DNA from: Thermoplasmata archaeon UBA61
Lineage (GTDB): Archaea; Thermoplasmatota; Thermoplasmata; Lutacidiplasmatales; UBA184
Direction of reading: 5' to 3'
Assembly: GCA_002503985.1 (NCBI GenBank)
Contig: DASW01000008.1
Span: forward strand, 310,001 to 374,000
DNA length: 64,000 bases
Made by a program: the position numbers and the translations under genes. Under the pieces are notes generated by a model. That model searched no databases and had not been told where the DNA came from. It saw nothing but the letters and a program-made list of their open reading frames with translations. Positions 32,286 to 40,012 of this stretch are shown here, one piece after another. Position 1 is the stretch's first letter, and each line of letters opens with the position of its first letter.

Positions 32286-32445
32286 CGCGGGACTCCGGCT
32301 CGGAACTCACCGTCGTGGGGGTACTAAACGCCTTCCGAAAGCCGGGACGACTCGGATCGGGATCCCGCCGCGTCCGCGACTTCGCTACTGCGGCGGGCAT
32401 CCTAGGCGGCCGCCTCCGGGTCATCCCAGGCCGCTCATGTTATAA

Positions 32446-32461
32446 ACACACTCGAGTGTGT
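32446..32461 (+). promoter_or_regulatory. 16-bp palindrome in the sufD promoter
   Basis: ACACACTCGAGTGTGT is a perfect palindrome. It begins at the end of the TATA box (TTATAAA, 32440-32446) and ends 7 bases before the ATG at 32469, which itself is 26 bases after the TATA centre. Binding here would block initiation. The motif GTGTGTAAATC (32456-32466) is found again at 38743-38753, between sufC and the SufR-like gene. A Fe-S-sensing repressor of SufR type is the likely ligand (inference). Confidence 0.65.
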
Positions 32462-32468
32462 AAATCCG

Positions 32469-33863
32469 ATGGCCTCGGCGGTGCCCCGGTTCGAAGAGTG
32501 GCTCAGTTCTGAGCAGGTCGGCCGGCTTTCGAGTGAGTTCGGCGACCCCGAGGGGTTCGCCCGTCAGCGCGCTGGAGCCTACGAGCGCTTCCGCCACCTG
32601 GAGATCGAACCGAACCCCCTTTACCGAGGATACGGCTACTTCACCAACGTCAACCTGACCGGTATCGAACCGGGGGCCCAAGGGGCCCCCGTGAAGCTCC
32701 CCCCGCCGCTCGAAGGGAGTGTTCGGATCGTCCATGACATCTCGGGCACGCGGATCGAGCTTCCCGAGGACCTCCGCAACGCCGGGGTGCGCGCCATTCC
32801 GCTATCGGAGGTCTGGGGTTCCGGACCGGCGGAGGTGGAGGCGTTCCTTCGCGGGACGGAGGAGCCCGCGGACCGTCTCTCCGCCCTCGCTACGGCGCTG
32901 CTCAACCGGGGATACCGTCTCGAGATACCGGACCACTTCCCGCAGCCTGTTCGGGTCCAGGAGCTGTGTCTTCTCTCCAGCCCGAAGGAGGCCCTTTCGG
33001 TGCGACGGGCCATCCGTGTCGGCGAGGGAGCCCAGCTGTTGGCGACCGAGGAGGTCTACTCGTCGGAATCCCCCGCGAACGGCCAACGCCTGTACGCCTC
33101 CAGCACGGACCTGGACCTCGCGGACTACGCAAAGACGGTCTTCTTGACCGTGCATGCGCCCGACCTACGGGCGGTGTCGGTCTACCGACGGACCGCCACG
33201 ACCGGGACCGAATCGCGGCTCGGCTGGATGTGGAACGGGCTCGGCGGCTACCGCGCGAAGATGCGCAATCACACCCGGCTCACCGGGCGCGGTTCGATCG
33301 TGGAGGACTTTCAGACGTTCTACGGGGCCAAGGACCAGTCGTACGACAGCTCCTTCGACCTGACCCACATCGCGACCGACACCCACGGAACGTCGATCAC
33401 CCGCGGGGTGTTCACGGACGAGGCACGGGGCATGAGCCGCGGCCTCGTCCGGATCGAGCCGGACGCGCGGAAGACGGTCGCGCTGATCTCGGAGCACGCG
33501 ATGCTCCTCTCCCGCGGGGCGCGCTCGGACACGATCCCGATCCTCGAGATCCTCTGCCGCGACGTGAAGGCGACCCACTCGACGTCGGTCGCCCCGGTCG
33601 ACCCGGAGAAGGTCTTCTACCTCCAATCGCGGGGGATCTCTACCTCGGACGCGGTCCGGATGATCGGCGAGGGGTTCCTCGCCAACGTCTACGACCGCGC
33701 GCCGGTCGCGGGCCTTCGTGAGATCCTCTACCCGTCGCTCCAGGCCCGTTGGGACGGAGCCGCCATCCTGTGGAAGGAGGGCGAGTATCCCGCCTTGCCC
33801 CGGCTCGACGTCACGGGAACCGATGCCGCGCCCGACTGGCGATTCGACTCGAAACTTCGCTGA
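32469..33863 (+). CDS. sufD: SufD-like Fe-S assembly protein
   Basis: The protein is 464 residues with the SufB/SufD beta-helix core. Typical blocks are SIVEDFQTFYGAKDQSYDSS, THIATDTHGTSITRGVF and VFYLQSRGISTSDAVRMIGE. The N-terminus (FEEWLSSEQVGRLSSEFGDP) is that of archaeal SufD. SufD partners SufB and SufC in the complex that builds clusters on a scaffold. It is transcribed away from sufB, sufS and sufC, with its own promoter and a palindromic operator. A small unknown gene follows. Confidence 0.85.
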   Translation: MASAVPRFEEWLSSEQVGRLSSEFGDPEGFARQRAGAYERFRHLEIEPNPLYRGYGYFTNVNLTGIEPGAQGAPVKLPPPLEGSVRIVHDISGTRIELPEDLRNAGVRAIPLSEVWGSGPAEVEAFLRGTEEPADRLSALATALLNRGYRLEIPDHFPQPVRVQELCLLSSPKEALSVRRAIRVGEGAQLLATEEVYSSESPANGQRLYASSTDLDLADYAKTVFLTVHAPDLRAVSVYRRTATTGTESRLGWMWNGLGGYRAKMRNHTRLTGRGSIVEDFQTFYGAKDQSYDSSFDLTHIATDTHGTSITRGVFTDEARGMSRGLVRIEPDARKTVALISEHAMLLSRGARSDTIPILEILCRDVKATHSTSVAPVDPEKVFYLQSRGISTSDAVRMIGEGFLANVYDRAPVAGLREILYPSLQARWDGAAILWKEGEYPALPRLDVTGTDAAPDWRFDSKLR

Positions 33864-33910
33864 GCGAACGGCTATCAACCTCCGCCGACCTTACTCATTC
33901 ACGTCGGTCC

Positions 33911-34228
33911 ATGCCCCTCGTCAGCGACCCTTCCTCCTTTTCCGCAGCGGTTCTGCAGGACTTGCTCCGCTCGCTGCGTGAGGACCTGGAAGCGACCGGC
34001 GAACTCGTGCAGCACCCGTCGGGCGAGGTGCGCGACCCGGCCAGCCTCGCGACCGCGACAGAACTTCTCCGATCGACGCTGGCCGTCCTCGACCTGCCCG
34101 GCCCCCGCACCCCCGAGGTTCTGGTGGCCGAGGTCAACCTGACCTATTCCACGATGCTCTCGGTGATCGACCTCGTGAAGTCTCACACGGACGTTCCACG
34201 GGTCCCCCGAAAGCGTCCACCCGAATGA
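33911..34228 (+). CDS. Small helical protein, unknown
   Basis: The protein is 105 residues from the ATG at 33911. Two or three amphipathic helices are visible (FSAAVLQDLLRSLREDLEAT, ASLATATELLRSTLAVLDL, NLTYSTMLSVIDLVK). There are no cysteines. It lies 47 bases after sufD; a weak TATA-like CCTTACTCAT near 33889 may give it its own start. No family is recognised. Confidence 0.5.
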   Translation: MPLVSDPSSFSAAVLQDLLRSLREDLEATGELVQHPSGEVRDPASLATATELLRSTLAVLDLPGPRTPEVLVAEVNLTYSTMLSVIDLVKSHTDVPRVPRKRPPE

Positions 34229-34291
34229 CCCCGGCGGACTTCGGGCAGACCGAGGGAAAGGGTTGGTCTGGGCAGGCCGGCCCTAGGCGGG

Positions 34292-34900
34292 TTACGCGGC
34301 CGGGGCCTTTGGGGGGGGAGCCGTCGCCGGCTTCTTGCGCCCGAATATCCGGGTCGAGTACTCCGCGATGCGGGCCCACCCCGGAACCCAGCGCTCGAGG
34401 TAGTAGTCCACGCTCCATCGGCTGGGTCCGTGCGCCGAGTTGATGAGGATCAGCCCCGCCATCGCGAAGGCGTAGAGGATCCCCGTACCGATGTCCGTGG
34501 TCTGGGGGGTGATGGTGTACAAACCGCCGAATCCCTCCGGGATCGCCCAGATGAGGAGGCCTAGGACCAGACCGCCCGCGTAGGCGAACTTCCGCATGAA
34601 CCCGAAGATCAACGCGAGGCCGATCAGGATCTCGAACGTGCCCACGGTGTAAACGACCGCCGTCGGGTTAGGGGTGGTCACATTCACCCAGAAGGTGAAC
34701 CAGCCCGATAGCCAGCTCGGGGCGGACTGCTGAGTGCCCTGAAGGTCGCTCAAGAAGCTTCCGGCGAACCCGGAATAGAACTTGAGAGCCCCATCTATCG
34801 ACCAAACGACCCCCAGCAGGATCCGAAGGATCGAGTTCATCGGGGAAACGTGGCGCGTCCACCAACTAGCATTCGCATCGTCCATCGGCTTGTTGCTCAT
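34292..34900 (-). CDS. DoxX-family membrane protein
   Basis: The protein is 202 residues from the ATG at 34900. Four hydrophobic segments are visible (SILRILLGVVWSIDGALKF, VYTVGTFEILIGLALIFGF, AGGLVLGLLIWAIPEGFGG, GILYAFAMAGLILINS). The LRILLGVVWSIDGALKF start is the DoxX signature. In acidophilic archaea DoxD is a subunit of thiosulfate:quinone oxidoreductase; other DoxX proteins have unclear roles. TATA (GCTTATATG on the minus strand, near 34938) supports the start. It lies downstream of sufB on the same strand. Confidence 0.75.
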   Translation of the reverse strand: MSNKPMDDANASWWTRHVSPMNSILRILLGVVWSIDGALKFYSGFAGSFLSDLQGTQQSAPSWLSGWFTFWVNVTTPNPTAVVYTVGTFEILIGLALIFGFMRKFAYAGGLVLGLLIWAIPEGFGGLYTITPQTTDIGTGILYAFAMAGLILINSAHGPSRWSVDYYLERWVPGWARIAEYSTRIFGRKKPATAPPPKAPAA

Positions 34901-35062
34901 GTCGACTCCTGGGGGCCCGTATGGGACCGGCATATAAGCTCAGGTGGACGGGGGTAAACTCGCGCCTACCGAAGGCGGATCCCTTCCGATTGCGGGCGCG
35001 GCTTCGGTCGGTGAGCGGGGCCGCCCACCGGCCATGAGGCCGGAGGGTCCGAGAGAGGCCGC

Positions 35063-36475
35063 CTATCCGACGGCCCCGGCCATCTCCATCTGGATGAGCC
35101 GGTTCAGTTCGAGGGCGTAGTCGACGGGGAGCTCCTTCGAGAACTCCGCCAAGAACCCCATCAGGATGAGGTGGATCGCGTCCGACTCGCTCAGGCCTCG
35201 GCTCATCAGGTAGAAGATTTGCTCCTCGCCAATCTTCCCGACGACCGCCTCGTGCGTGATCGTGGCGTCCTCTTCGTGGATCTCGTTGTACGGATAGGTG
35301 TCCGACCGGCCCCGCTCGTCCGGTAGAAGCGCGTCGCAGCGGACCGCCGCCTTGACCCCGGTCGCGCCCGGCGCGACGTGGAGCAGTCCCCGGTAGCTCG
35401 TCTGGCCGCCCCGGATGGCGATCGACTTCGCGACGATCTTGCTCGAGGTGTCGGGGGCTGAGTGGACCGCCTTCGCCCCCGAATCGATGATCTGACCCTC
35501 GCTCGCGAACGCGACCGACAGGATGTCGGCACGCGCCCCGCGGCCGCGTAGGTAGACCGAGGGGTACTTCATCGTGACCTTCGAGCCCATGTTGCCGTCC
35601 ACCCACTCGACGAGCGAGCCCTCGTAGCCGACGGCGCGCTTCGTGACGAGGTTGTAGACGTTCTTCGACCAGTTCTGGACGGTCGTGTACCGAAGCTTCG
35701 AGAACGGCTCGGCCACGACCTCGACCACCGCGGCGTGCAGCGAGTCGGTCGAGTAGATCGGTGCCGTGCAGCCTTCGATATAGTGGATCTTCGCGCCCTT
35801 GTCGGCGATGATCAGAGTCCGCTCGAACTGGCCGACGTTCCGCGCGTTGATGCGGAAGTACGCCTGGAGCGGGATGCCAGCGTCGACCCCGGGCGGCACG
35901 TAGACGAAGCTCCCGCCCGACCAGACGGCGCTGTTGAGAGCCGCAAACTTGTTGTCGTTGTACGGCACGATCTTCCCGAAGTACTTCCGGAGAATGTCCG
36001 GGTGCTCCTTCAGAGCGGTGTCCGTGTCGCAGAAGATGACGCCCTTGGCCGCGAGGTCCTCGCGGATCTTGTGGTAGACCGTCCCGCTGTCGTACTGAGC
36101 ACCCACCCCTCCGAAGAACTCGCGCTCCGCCTTGGGGATCCCGAGCTTATCGAAGGTGTTCTTGATGTCCGCGGGGAGGTCCTCCCAGCTCCGCTTGGTC
36201 TCCCCCTCGAGCATCGGGTTCGCGTAGTAGGTGTAGGAGTCGAAGTCGAGGTCCGTAAGGCTCGGACCCCAGTCCGGCATCGGACGCTCCACGAAATGGT
36301 CGTAGGCGCGAAGGCGGTACTCGAGCATCCAGTCCGGCTCGCTCTTGAACCGGGAGATGGCGCGGACCACGTCTCGACTGAGTCCCTTGGGGATCCGAAG
36401 GCGGTACGTCTCGGGGTTCTTGAAGTCGTACCGCGTGTAATCGAGGGGAGTGATCTCGGACGCTGTTTGTGCCAT
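35063..36475 (-). CDS. sufB: SufB Fe-S assembly protein
   Basis: The protein is 470 residues. Conserved blocks include FGGVGAQYDSGTVYHKIRED, GSFVYVPPGVDAGIPLQAYF, HYIEGCTAPIYST and EEQIFYLMSRGLSESDAIHL. SufB is the scaffold of the SufBCD complex. I set the start at the ATG at 36475, because a TATA (TTTAAATA, centred near 36511) predicts a transcript start near 36486. ATGs at 36496 and 36499 would lie upstream of it. It is on the same strand as sufC and sufS but 160 bases downstream of sufS and with its own promoter. Confidence 0.92.
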   Translation of the reverse strand: MAQTASEITPLDYTRYDFKNPETYRLRIPKGLSRDVVRAISRFKSEPDWMLEYRLRAYDHFVERPMPDWGPSLTDLDFDSYTYYANPMLEGETKRSWEDLPADIKNTFDKLGIPKAEREFFGGVGAQYDSGTVYHKIREDLAAKGVIFCDTDTALKEHPDILRKYFGKIVPYNDNKFAALNSAVWSGGSFVYVPPGVDAGIPLQAYFRINARNVGQFERTLIIADKGAKIHYIEGCTAPIYSTDSLHAAVVEVVAEPFSKLRYTTVQNWSKNVYNLVTKRAVGYEGSLVEWVDGNMGSKVTMKYPSVYLRGRGARADILSVAFASEGQIIDSGAKAVHSAPDTSSKIVAKSIAIRGGQTSYRGLLHVAPGATGVKAAVRCDALLPDERGRSDTYPYNEIHEEDATITHEAVVGKIGEEQIFYLMSRGLSESDAIHLILMGFLAEFSKELPVDYALELNRLIQMEMAGAVG

Positions 36476-36635
36476 GGACAGCTCAGGTAATTCCATCACC
36501 CCGGTGTATTTAAATGAGAGGTCGCCGGCGGGACGACAACGCCTGTCCCGTGACGGAAACTCACGCTAACGGTATCGTTGTCTCCCGAGGGGCTACAACC
36601 TTCTTCGGGAGAGAACCCGAAGTGGGGCCGTTCGG

Positions 36636-37889
36636 TCACGACCCGGCCGCAGGACGACCGGACCCCAACAGGACGGCGGAGACCGCTTCGAGTCCGTCGA
36701 ACATCTGAACGAGCTCGTCCTCGGTGTTGTAGAGGTAGGGGCTCGCCCGGGTGAGGGCGCTCACGCCGAGCCTTTCCATCAGGGGTTGGGCGCAGTGGTG
36801 ACCGGCCCGGACGCAGATCCCCCGGGTGTCGAGGAGGCTCGCGATGTCGTGCGGGTGGGCTCCTTGGAGGGAGAACGAGATCACGGCCTCGCGGTCCATC
36901 GGGTCCTTCGGTCCGAAGATCCGCATCTTGTCGCCGAAGCGTTCAGCCGCGAGGGAGACCGCCTTTCGTTGCAGGCGGCGCTCGTGGTCGTGCAGCTCCT
37001 CCCAACCGACCTTCTCGAGGTAATCGAGGGCCGCGGACAACGCGACCGCTCCTCCGACGTTGGGGGTCCCCGCCTCGAACTTGGTCGGGGTCTCCCGGTA
37101 GCTGACGCGGTCCAGGTGGACGTCCCGGATCATCTCTCCTCCGCCCATGTACGGAGGCAGCGATTCGAGCAGGTCGGTCCGGCCCCAAAGCACCCCGATC
37201 CCCATCGGCCCGAGCGCTTTGTGCCCGGAGAACGCCAGGAAATCCACTCCGAGAGCTCCGACGTCGATCGGGAGGTGGGGCGCGGACTGCGCCGCGTCCA
37301 ACACCACGAGGGCGCCCGCCGCATGAGCGCGGTCCGCGATCTCCCGGACCGGGTTCACGGTACCAAGGACGTTCGAAACGTGCGTGAGGGTCACGACCTT
37401 CGGCTTGCGCTCGAGCCAGCGGTCCAGGTCCTCCAGGCGCAGGCGCCCTCCATCGTCCACCCCGACGAACTCGAGCTCGATTCCCGCGTACTCCCGCAGC
37501 TGGTGCCAGGGAACGATGTTGGAGTGATGCTCCATCACCGTGGAGACGACCAGGTCCCCGCGGGAGAGGAGCTTGTGACTGAGGCACGTCGCGACGAGGT
37601 TGATCGCCTCCGTTGTGCCTCGCACGAAGACGACTCCGGCCGGGTCCGGCGCGTGGAGGAATCGTGCGACGCGCTCGCGGGCCCCCTCGTAGGCGTCCGT
37701 GGCCTCGACGCTGAGCGCGTATACCCCACGGTGGACGTTCGCGTTCGTCTCCTCGTAGTACCGCTGCTCGGCGGAGATCACGCTCCGCGGCTTCTGGGAG
37801 GTCGCCGCGGAGTCGAGGTAGACGAGCGGGTGCCCCTGGGTGGGGCGGGACAGGATCGGAAAATCCTGGCGGATTCGGGAAACGTCCAT
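36636..37889 (-). CDS. sufS: SufS-type cysteine desulfurase
   Basis: The protein is 417 residues from the ATG at 37889. The PLP lysine is in AFSGHKALGPMGIG and the persulfide cysteine in VRAGHHCAQPLMERLG. The N-terminus (DFPILSRPTQGHPLVYLD) and LDSAATSQKP are standard SufS. It takes sulfur from cysteine and passes it on. It lies 29 bases after sufC and is probably co-transcribed. It could also feed the rhodanese domain of the E1-like fusion protein at 40013-41500 (inference). Confidence 0.95.
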   Translation of the reverse strand: MDVSRIRQDFPILSRPTQGHPLVYLDSAATSQKPRSVISAEQRYYEETNANVHRGVYALSVEATDAYEGARERVARFLHAPDPAGVVFVRGTTEAINLVATCLSHKLLSRGDLVVSTVMEHHSNIVPWHQLREYAGIELEFVGVDDGGRLRLEDLDRWLERKPKVVTLTHVSNVLGTVNPVREIADRAHAAGALVVLDAAQSAPHLPIDVGALGVDFLAFSGHKALGPMGIGVLWGRTDLLESLPPYMGGGEMIRDVHLDRVSYRETPTKFEAGTPNVGGAVALSAALDYLEKVGWEELHDHERRLQRKAVSLAAERFGDKMRIFGPKDPMDREAVISFSLQGAHPHDIASLLDTRGICVRAGHHCAQPLMERLGVSALTRASPYLYNTEDELVQMFDGLEAVSAVLLGSGRPAAGS

Positions 37890-37918
37890 CGGTCGCCCGG
37901 GGACAGCGCCGAACGCTC

Positions 37919-38701
37919 TTAGGTCGGCGTGTTCGCGATCCCGAGGCGGACCCAGTCGTACCCTTTCGCCTCGAGCTGTTCGGCCAGGTCTCGGCCTCCC
38001 GAGAGCGCTATCGCGCCGTCCACCATCACATGGACCCGGTCGGGCTTCAGGTACTTCAAAATACGCTGGTAATGCGTGATGACGAGGATCCCCGCATCGG
38101 GCCGGTGGAGCTTGGACACGGTCTCCCCCACCGCACGTACGGCATCGATGTCGAGGCCGGAGTCCGGCTCGTCCAGGATCGCGAAGATCGGACGCATGGT
38201 GGCCATCTGCAGCACCTCGACCCGCTTCTTCTCGCCGCCCGAGAACCCCTCGTTCAGCGAGCGCTTGAGCAGCGATTCGTCCATCTCGAGGTACGATAGG
38301 TGCGTCTTCAAGTCCTTGTCGAACTGGGCGGTGTTCGCCGTCTGGGCCGTGTGGGTCTGCATGTACGCGGTCCAGAGGAACTTCGAGAGCGAGAGGCCCG
38401 AGACCTCCTGTGGGTACTGGAACCCCAGGAACAGGCCCGCGCGCGACCGCTGGTCGACGCTCAGCTTCAGCAGGTCCTTCCCGTCGAGGGTCGCCTTGCC
38501 TTTCGTGACCTTGTACTTGGGGTGGCCCATCAGGGCGTAGGCCAGGGTGCTCTTTCCCGACCCGTTCGGCCCCATAAGGGCGGTGATCTCGCCGCTCTTC
38601 AACGTGAGGCTGACCCCTTTCAGGATCTCCTTTCCGGCGACTTCGGCATGGAGGTCCTCCACGACCAGCGTGCTGGGACCGCTCAGGGTGTCGTTCGGCA
38701 T
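37919..38701 (-). CDS. sufC: SufC ATPase
   Basis: The protein is 260 residues. The Walker A box is MGPNGSGKSTLAYAL. The signature FSGGEKKRVEVLQ follows, then Walker B FAILDEPDSGLDIDAV. These are diagnostic of SufC, the ATPase of the SufBCD complex. The TATA (GCTTAAATAAC on the minus strand, centred near 38731) is about 27 bases before the ATG. sufS follows after 29 bases, so the two form one transcript. A SufR-like gene is transcribed divergently. Confidence 0.95.
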   Translation of the reverse strand: MPNDTLSGPSTLVVEDLHAEVAGKEILKGVSLTLKSGEITALMGPNGSGKSTLAYALMGHPKYKVTKGKATLDGKDLLKLSVDQRSRAGLFLGFQYPQEVSGLSLSKFLWTAYMQTHTAQTANTAQFDKDLKTHLSYLEMDESLLKRSLNEGFSGGEKKRVEVLQMATMRPIFAILDEPDSGLDIDAVRAVGETVSKLHRPDAGILVITHYQRILKYLKPDRVHVMVDGAIALSGGRDLAEQLEAKGYDWVRLGIANTPT

Positions 38702-38783
38702 CGACCGCGTACGAGCCGATACCGTTATTTAAGCATGGCGTGGTGTGTAAATCATAGGGTCGTCTCGAGACCGTGTGGGACCG
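38702..38783. promoter_or_regulatory. Divergent promoter region of sufC and the SufR-like gene
   Basis: Two TATA elements point in opposite directions: GCTTAAATAAC on the minus strand for sufC (about 38726-38736) and GTGTGTAAATC on the plus strand (38743-38753). The latter repeats a motif of the sufD promoter exactly. A 10-bp palindrome GTCTCGAGAC lies at 38762-38771 and shares the CTCGAG core of the sufD palindrome. Confidence 0.5.
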
Positions 38784-39425
38784 ATGACAGGGGTAGAACA
38801 GCTCGAAGGCACCCGAGGGCGGATCCTCGAGGAGCTCGCGGTCGCGCCTCGGACGGCGCGCGACCTCGCTCAGAAGCTGGGCATCCAGGAGAGCGCGGCC
38901 CGCGGCCACCTCGGTCGCATGCAGGAGCGCGGGCTCGTCGTTCCGACCTTCCGTCGGGAGGGCGTCGGACGCCCCCGCAAGCGTTTCGCGCTGACGGGCG
39001 CCGCGCAGGAACTCTTCCCGAAGAAGTACGACCTGATCCTGGACACCGTGGTCGACGAGCTCCTCGCCCGAGAGGGAGAGAAGTACGTGAGCGCGCTCTT
39101 CGCCGACGCCGCGAAGCGCATGGCCCACGAGGTCGCGAAGGAGGTGCCCCGCTCGGGCACGCCCGAACAGCGCGCGGAGAACGTCGTGCGTTCGCTGAAC
39201 CGTCTCGGCTTCCGGTGCAGCACTGACCGGGCCCCGGACGGCATGATCCGGATCACGCGGACGAACTGCGTCTTCCGCCACAGCGCGATGTCCCACCCGT
39301 TCCTCCTCTGCGACGTCTTCGATAAGCACCTCACCGAGGCGCTCCTCGGGCAGGCTGGAGTGGACCTGCTCGACTCGATCGGTCGGGGAGGAATGCGGTG
39401 CACCCACCTGATCCAGCTTCGGTAG
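38784..39425 (+). CDS. SufR-like Fe-S-sensing transcription regulator
   Basis: The protein is 213 residues. An N-terminal helix-turn-helix (RILEELAVAPRTARDLAQKL, ESAARGHLGRMQERGLV) is followed by a wing (GVGRPRKRFALT). Cysteines at 145, 162, 176 and 206 fall in a C-terminal domain (TNCVFRHSAMSHPFLLCDVF, GMRCTHLIQL). The spacing C-x13-C-x29-C is close to SufR, which binds a [4Fe-4S] cluster and represses the suf operon when clusters are sufficient. It is divergent from sufC and near palindromes sharing CTCGAG. A GTG at 38775 could also be the start. A JAMM-type gene follows 38 bases downstream on the same strand. Confidence 0.8.
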   Translation: MTGVEQLEGTRGRILEELAVAPRTARDLAQKLGIQESAARGHLGRMQERGLVVPTFRREGVGRPRKRFALTGAAQELFPKKYDLILDTVVDELLAREGEKYVSALFADAAKRMAHEVAKEVPRSGTPEQRAENVVRSLNRLGFRCSTDRAPDGMIRITRTNCVFRHSAMSHPFLLCDVFDKHLTEALLGQAGVDLLDSIGRGGMRCTHLIQLR

Positions 39426-39463
39426 CCTCGGGACCGTTGATCCGTTCTGGGCCTTCGGCCGCG

Positions 39464-39988
39464 GTGACTACCCGTCGAGTGACCCGGCGGAAGGCGGCCT
39501 CACGGAGCGCCGTCATCGTGTCGGGCGCCGTTCTCGAGGAGATGAAGACGCACGCCCGCGAAGCCTATCCAGAAGAGTGTTGCGGCTTCCTGATCGGAGC
39601 CGGCGTATCGGCCGAGGATGATGGTCCTCGTGCGATTCTTGCCTTGGAGCGCGCCCGCAACGAATCCGACGGGCCGCGTCAGCGCCGGTTTCTGATCCCG
39701 GCGGAGGAGCTCCGTCAGATGGAGCGACGGGTCGAACCATCTGGGCGGACGGTCGTCGGTTTCTACCATTCGCACCCAGACCATCCCGCCCGGCCGTCCC
39801 AGCTCGACCAGGACGGTGCCTGGCCGGGCTACTCGTATGTCGTCCTCTCGGTGAACCCAGCCGACGTACCGGACGTTGCGGCATTCCAACTTGACCCCGA
39901 TTCGTTGGCTTTCCGAGAGGTGCGTCTCTCCATCCTCGATACACCGGCACTCCCTCCCGCGCGGACCGGGGGGCAGGCGAGAGCCTAA
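39464..39988 (+). CDS. JAMM/MPN-domain protease
   Basis: The protein is 174 residues from a GTG at 39464 (GTG at 39479 is also possible). It contains the JAMM zinc site: a glutamate in EAYPEECCGFLIG and the motif GFYHSHPDHPARPSQLD (H-x-H ... S-x2-D). Related bacterial and archaeal enzymes cut after the Gly-Gly of ubiquitin-like proteins (Mec+/JAMM1 type). It lies 24 bases before the fused ubiquitin-like/E1/rhodanese gene. That protein holds an internal Gly-Gly, a plausible cleavage site. It may also be co-transcribed with the SufR-like gene. Confidence 0.85.
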   Translation: MTTRRVTRRKAASRSAVIVSGAVLEEMKTHAREAYPEECCGFLIGAGVSAEDDGPRAILALERARNESDGPRQRRFLIPAEELRQMERRVEPSGRTVVGFYHSHPDHPARPSQLDQDGAWPGYSYVVLSVNPADVPDVAAFQLDPDSLAFREVRLSILDTPALPPARTGGQARA

Positions 39989-40012
39989 GAACGTCAGCGC
40001 GAAGAACCCACG

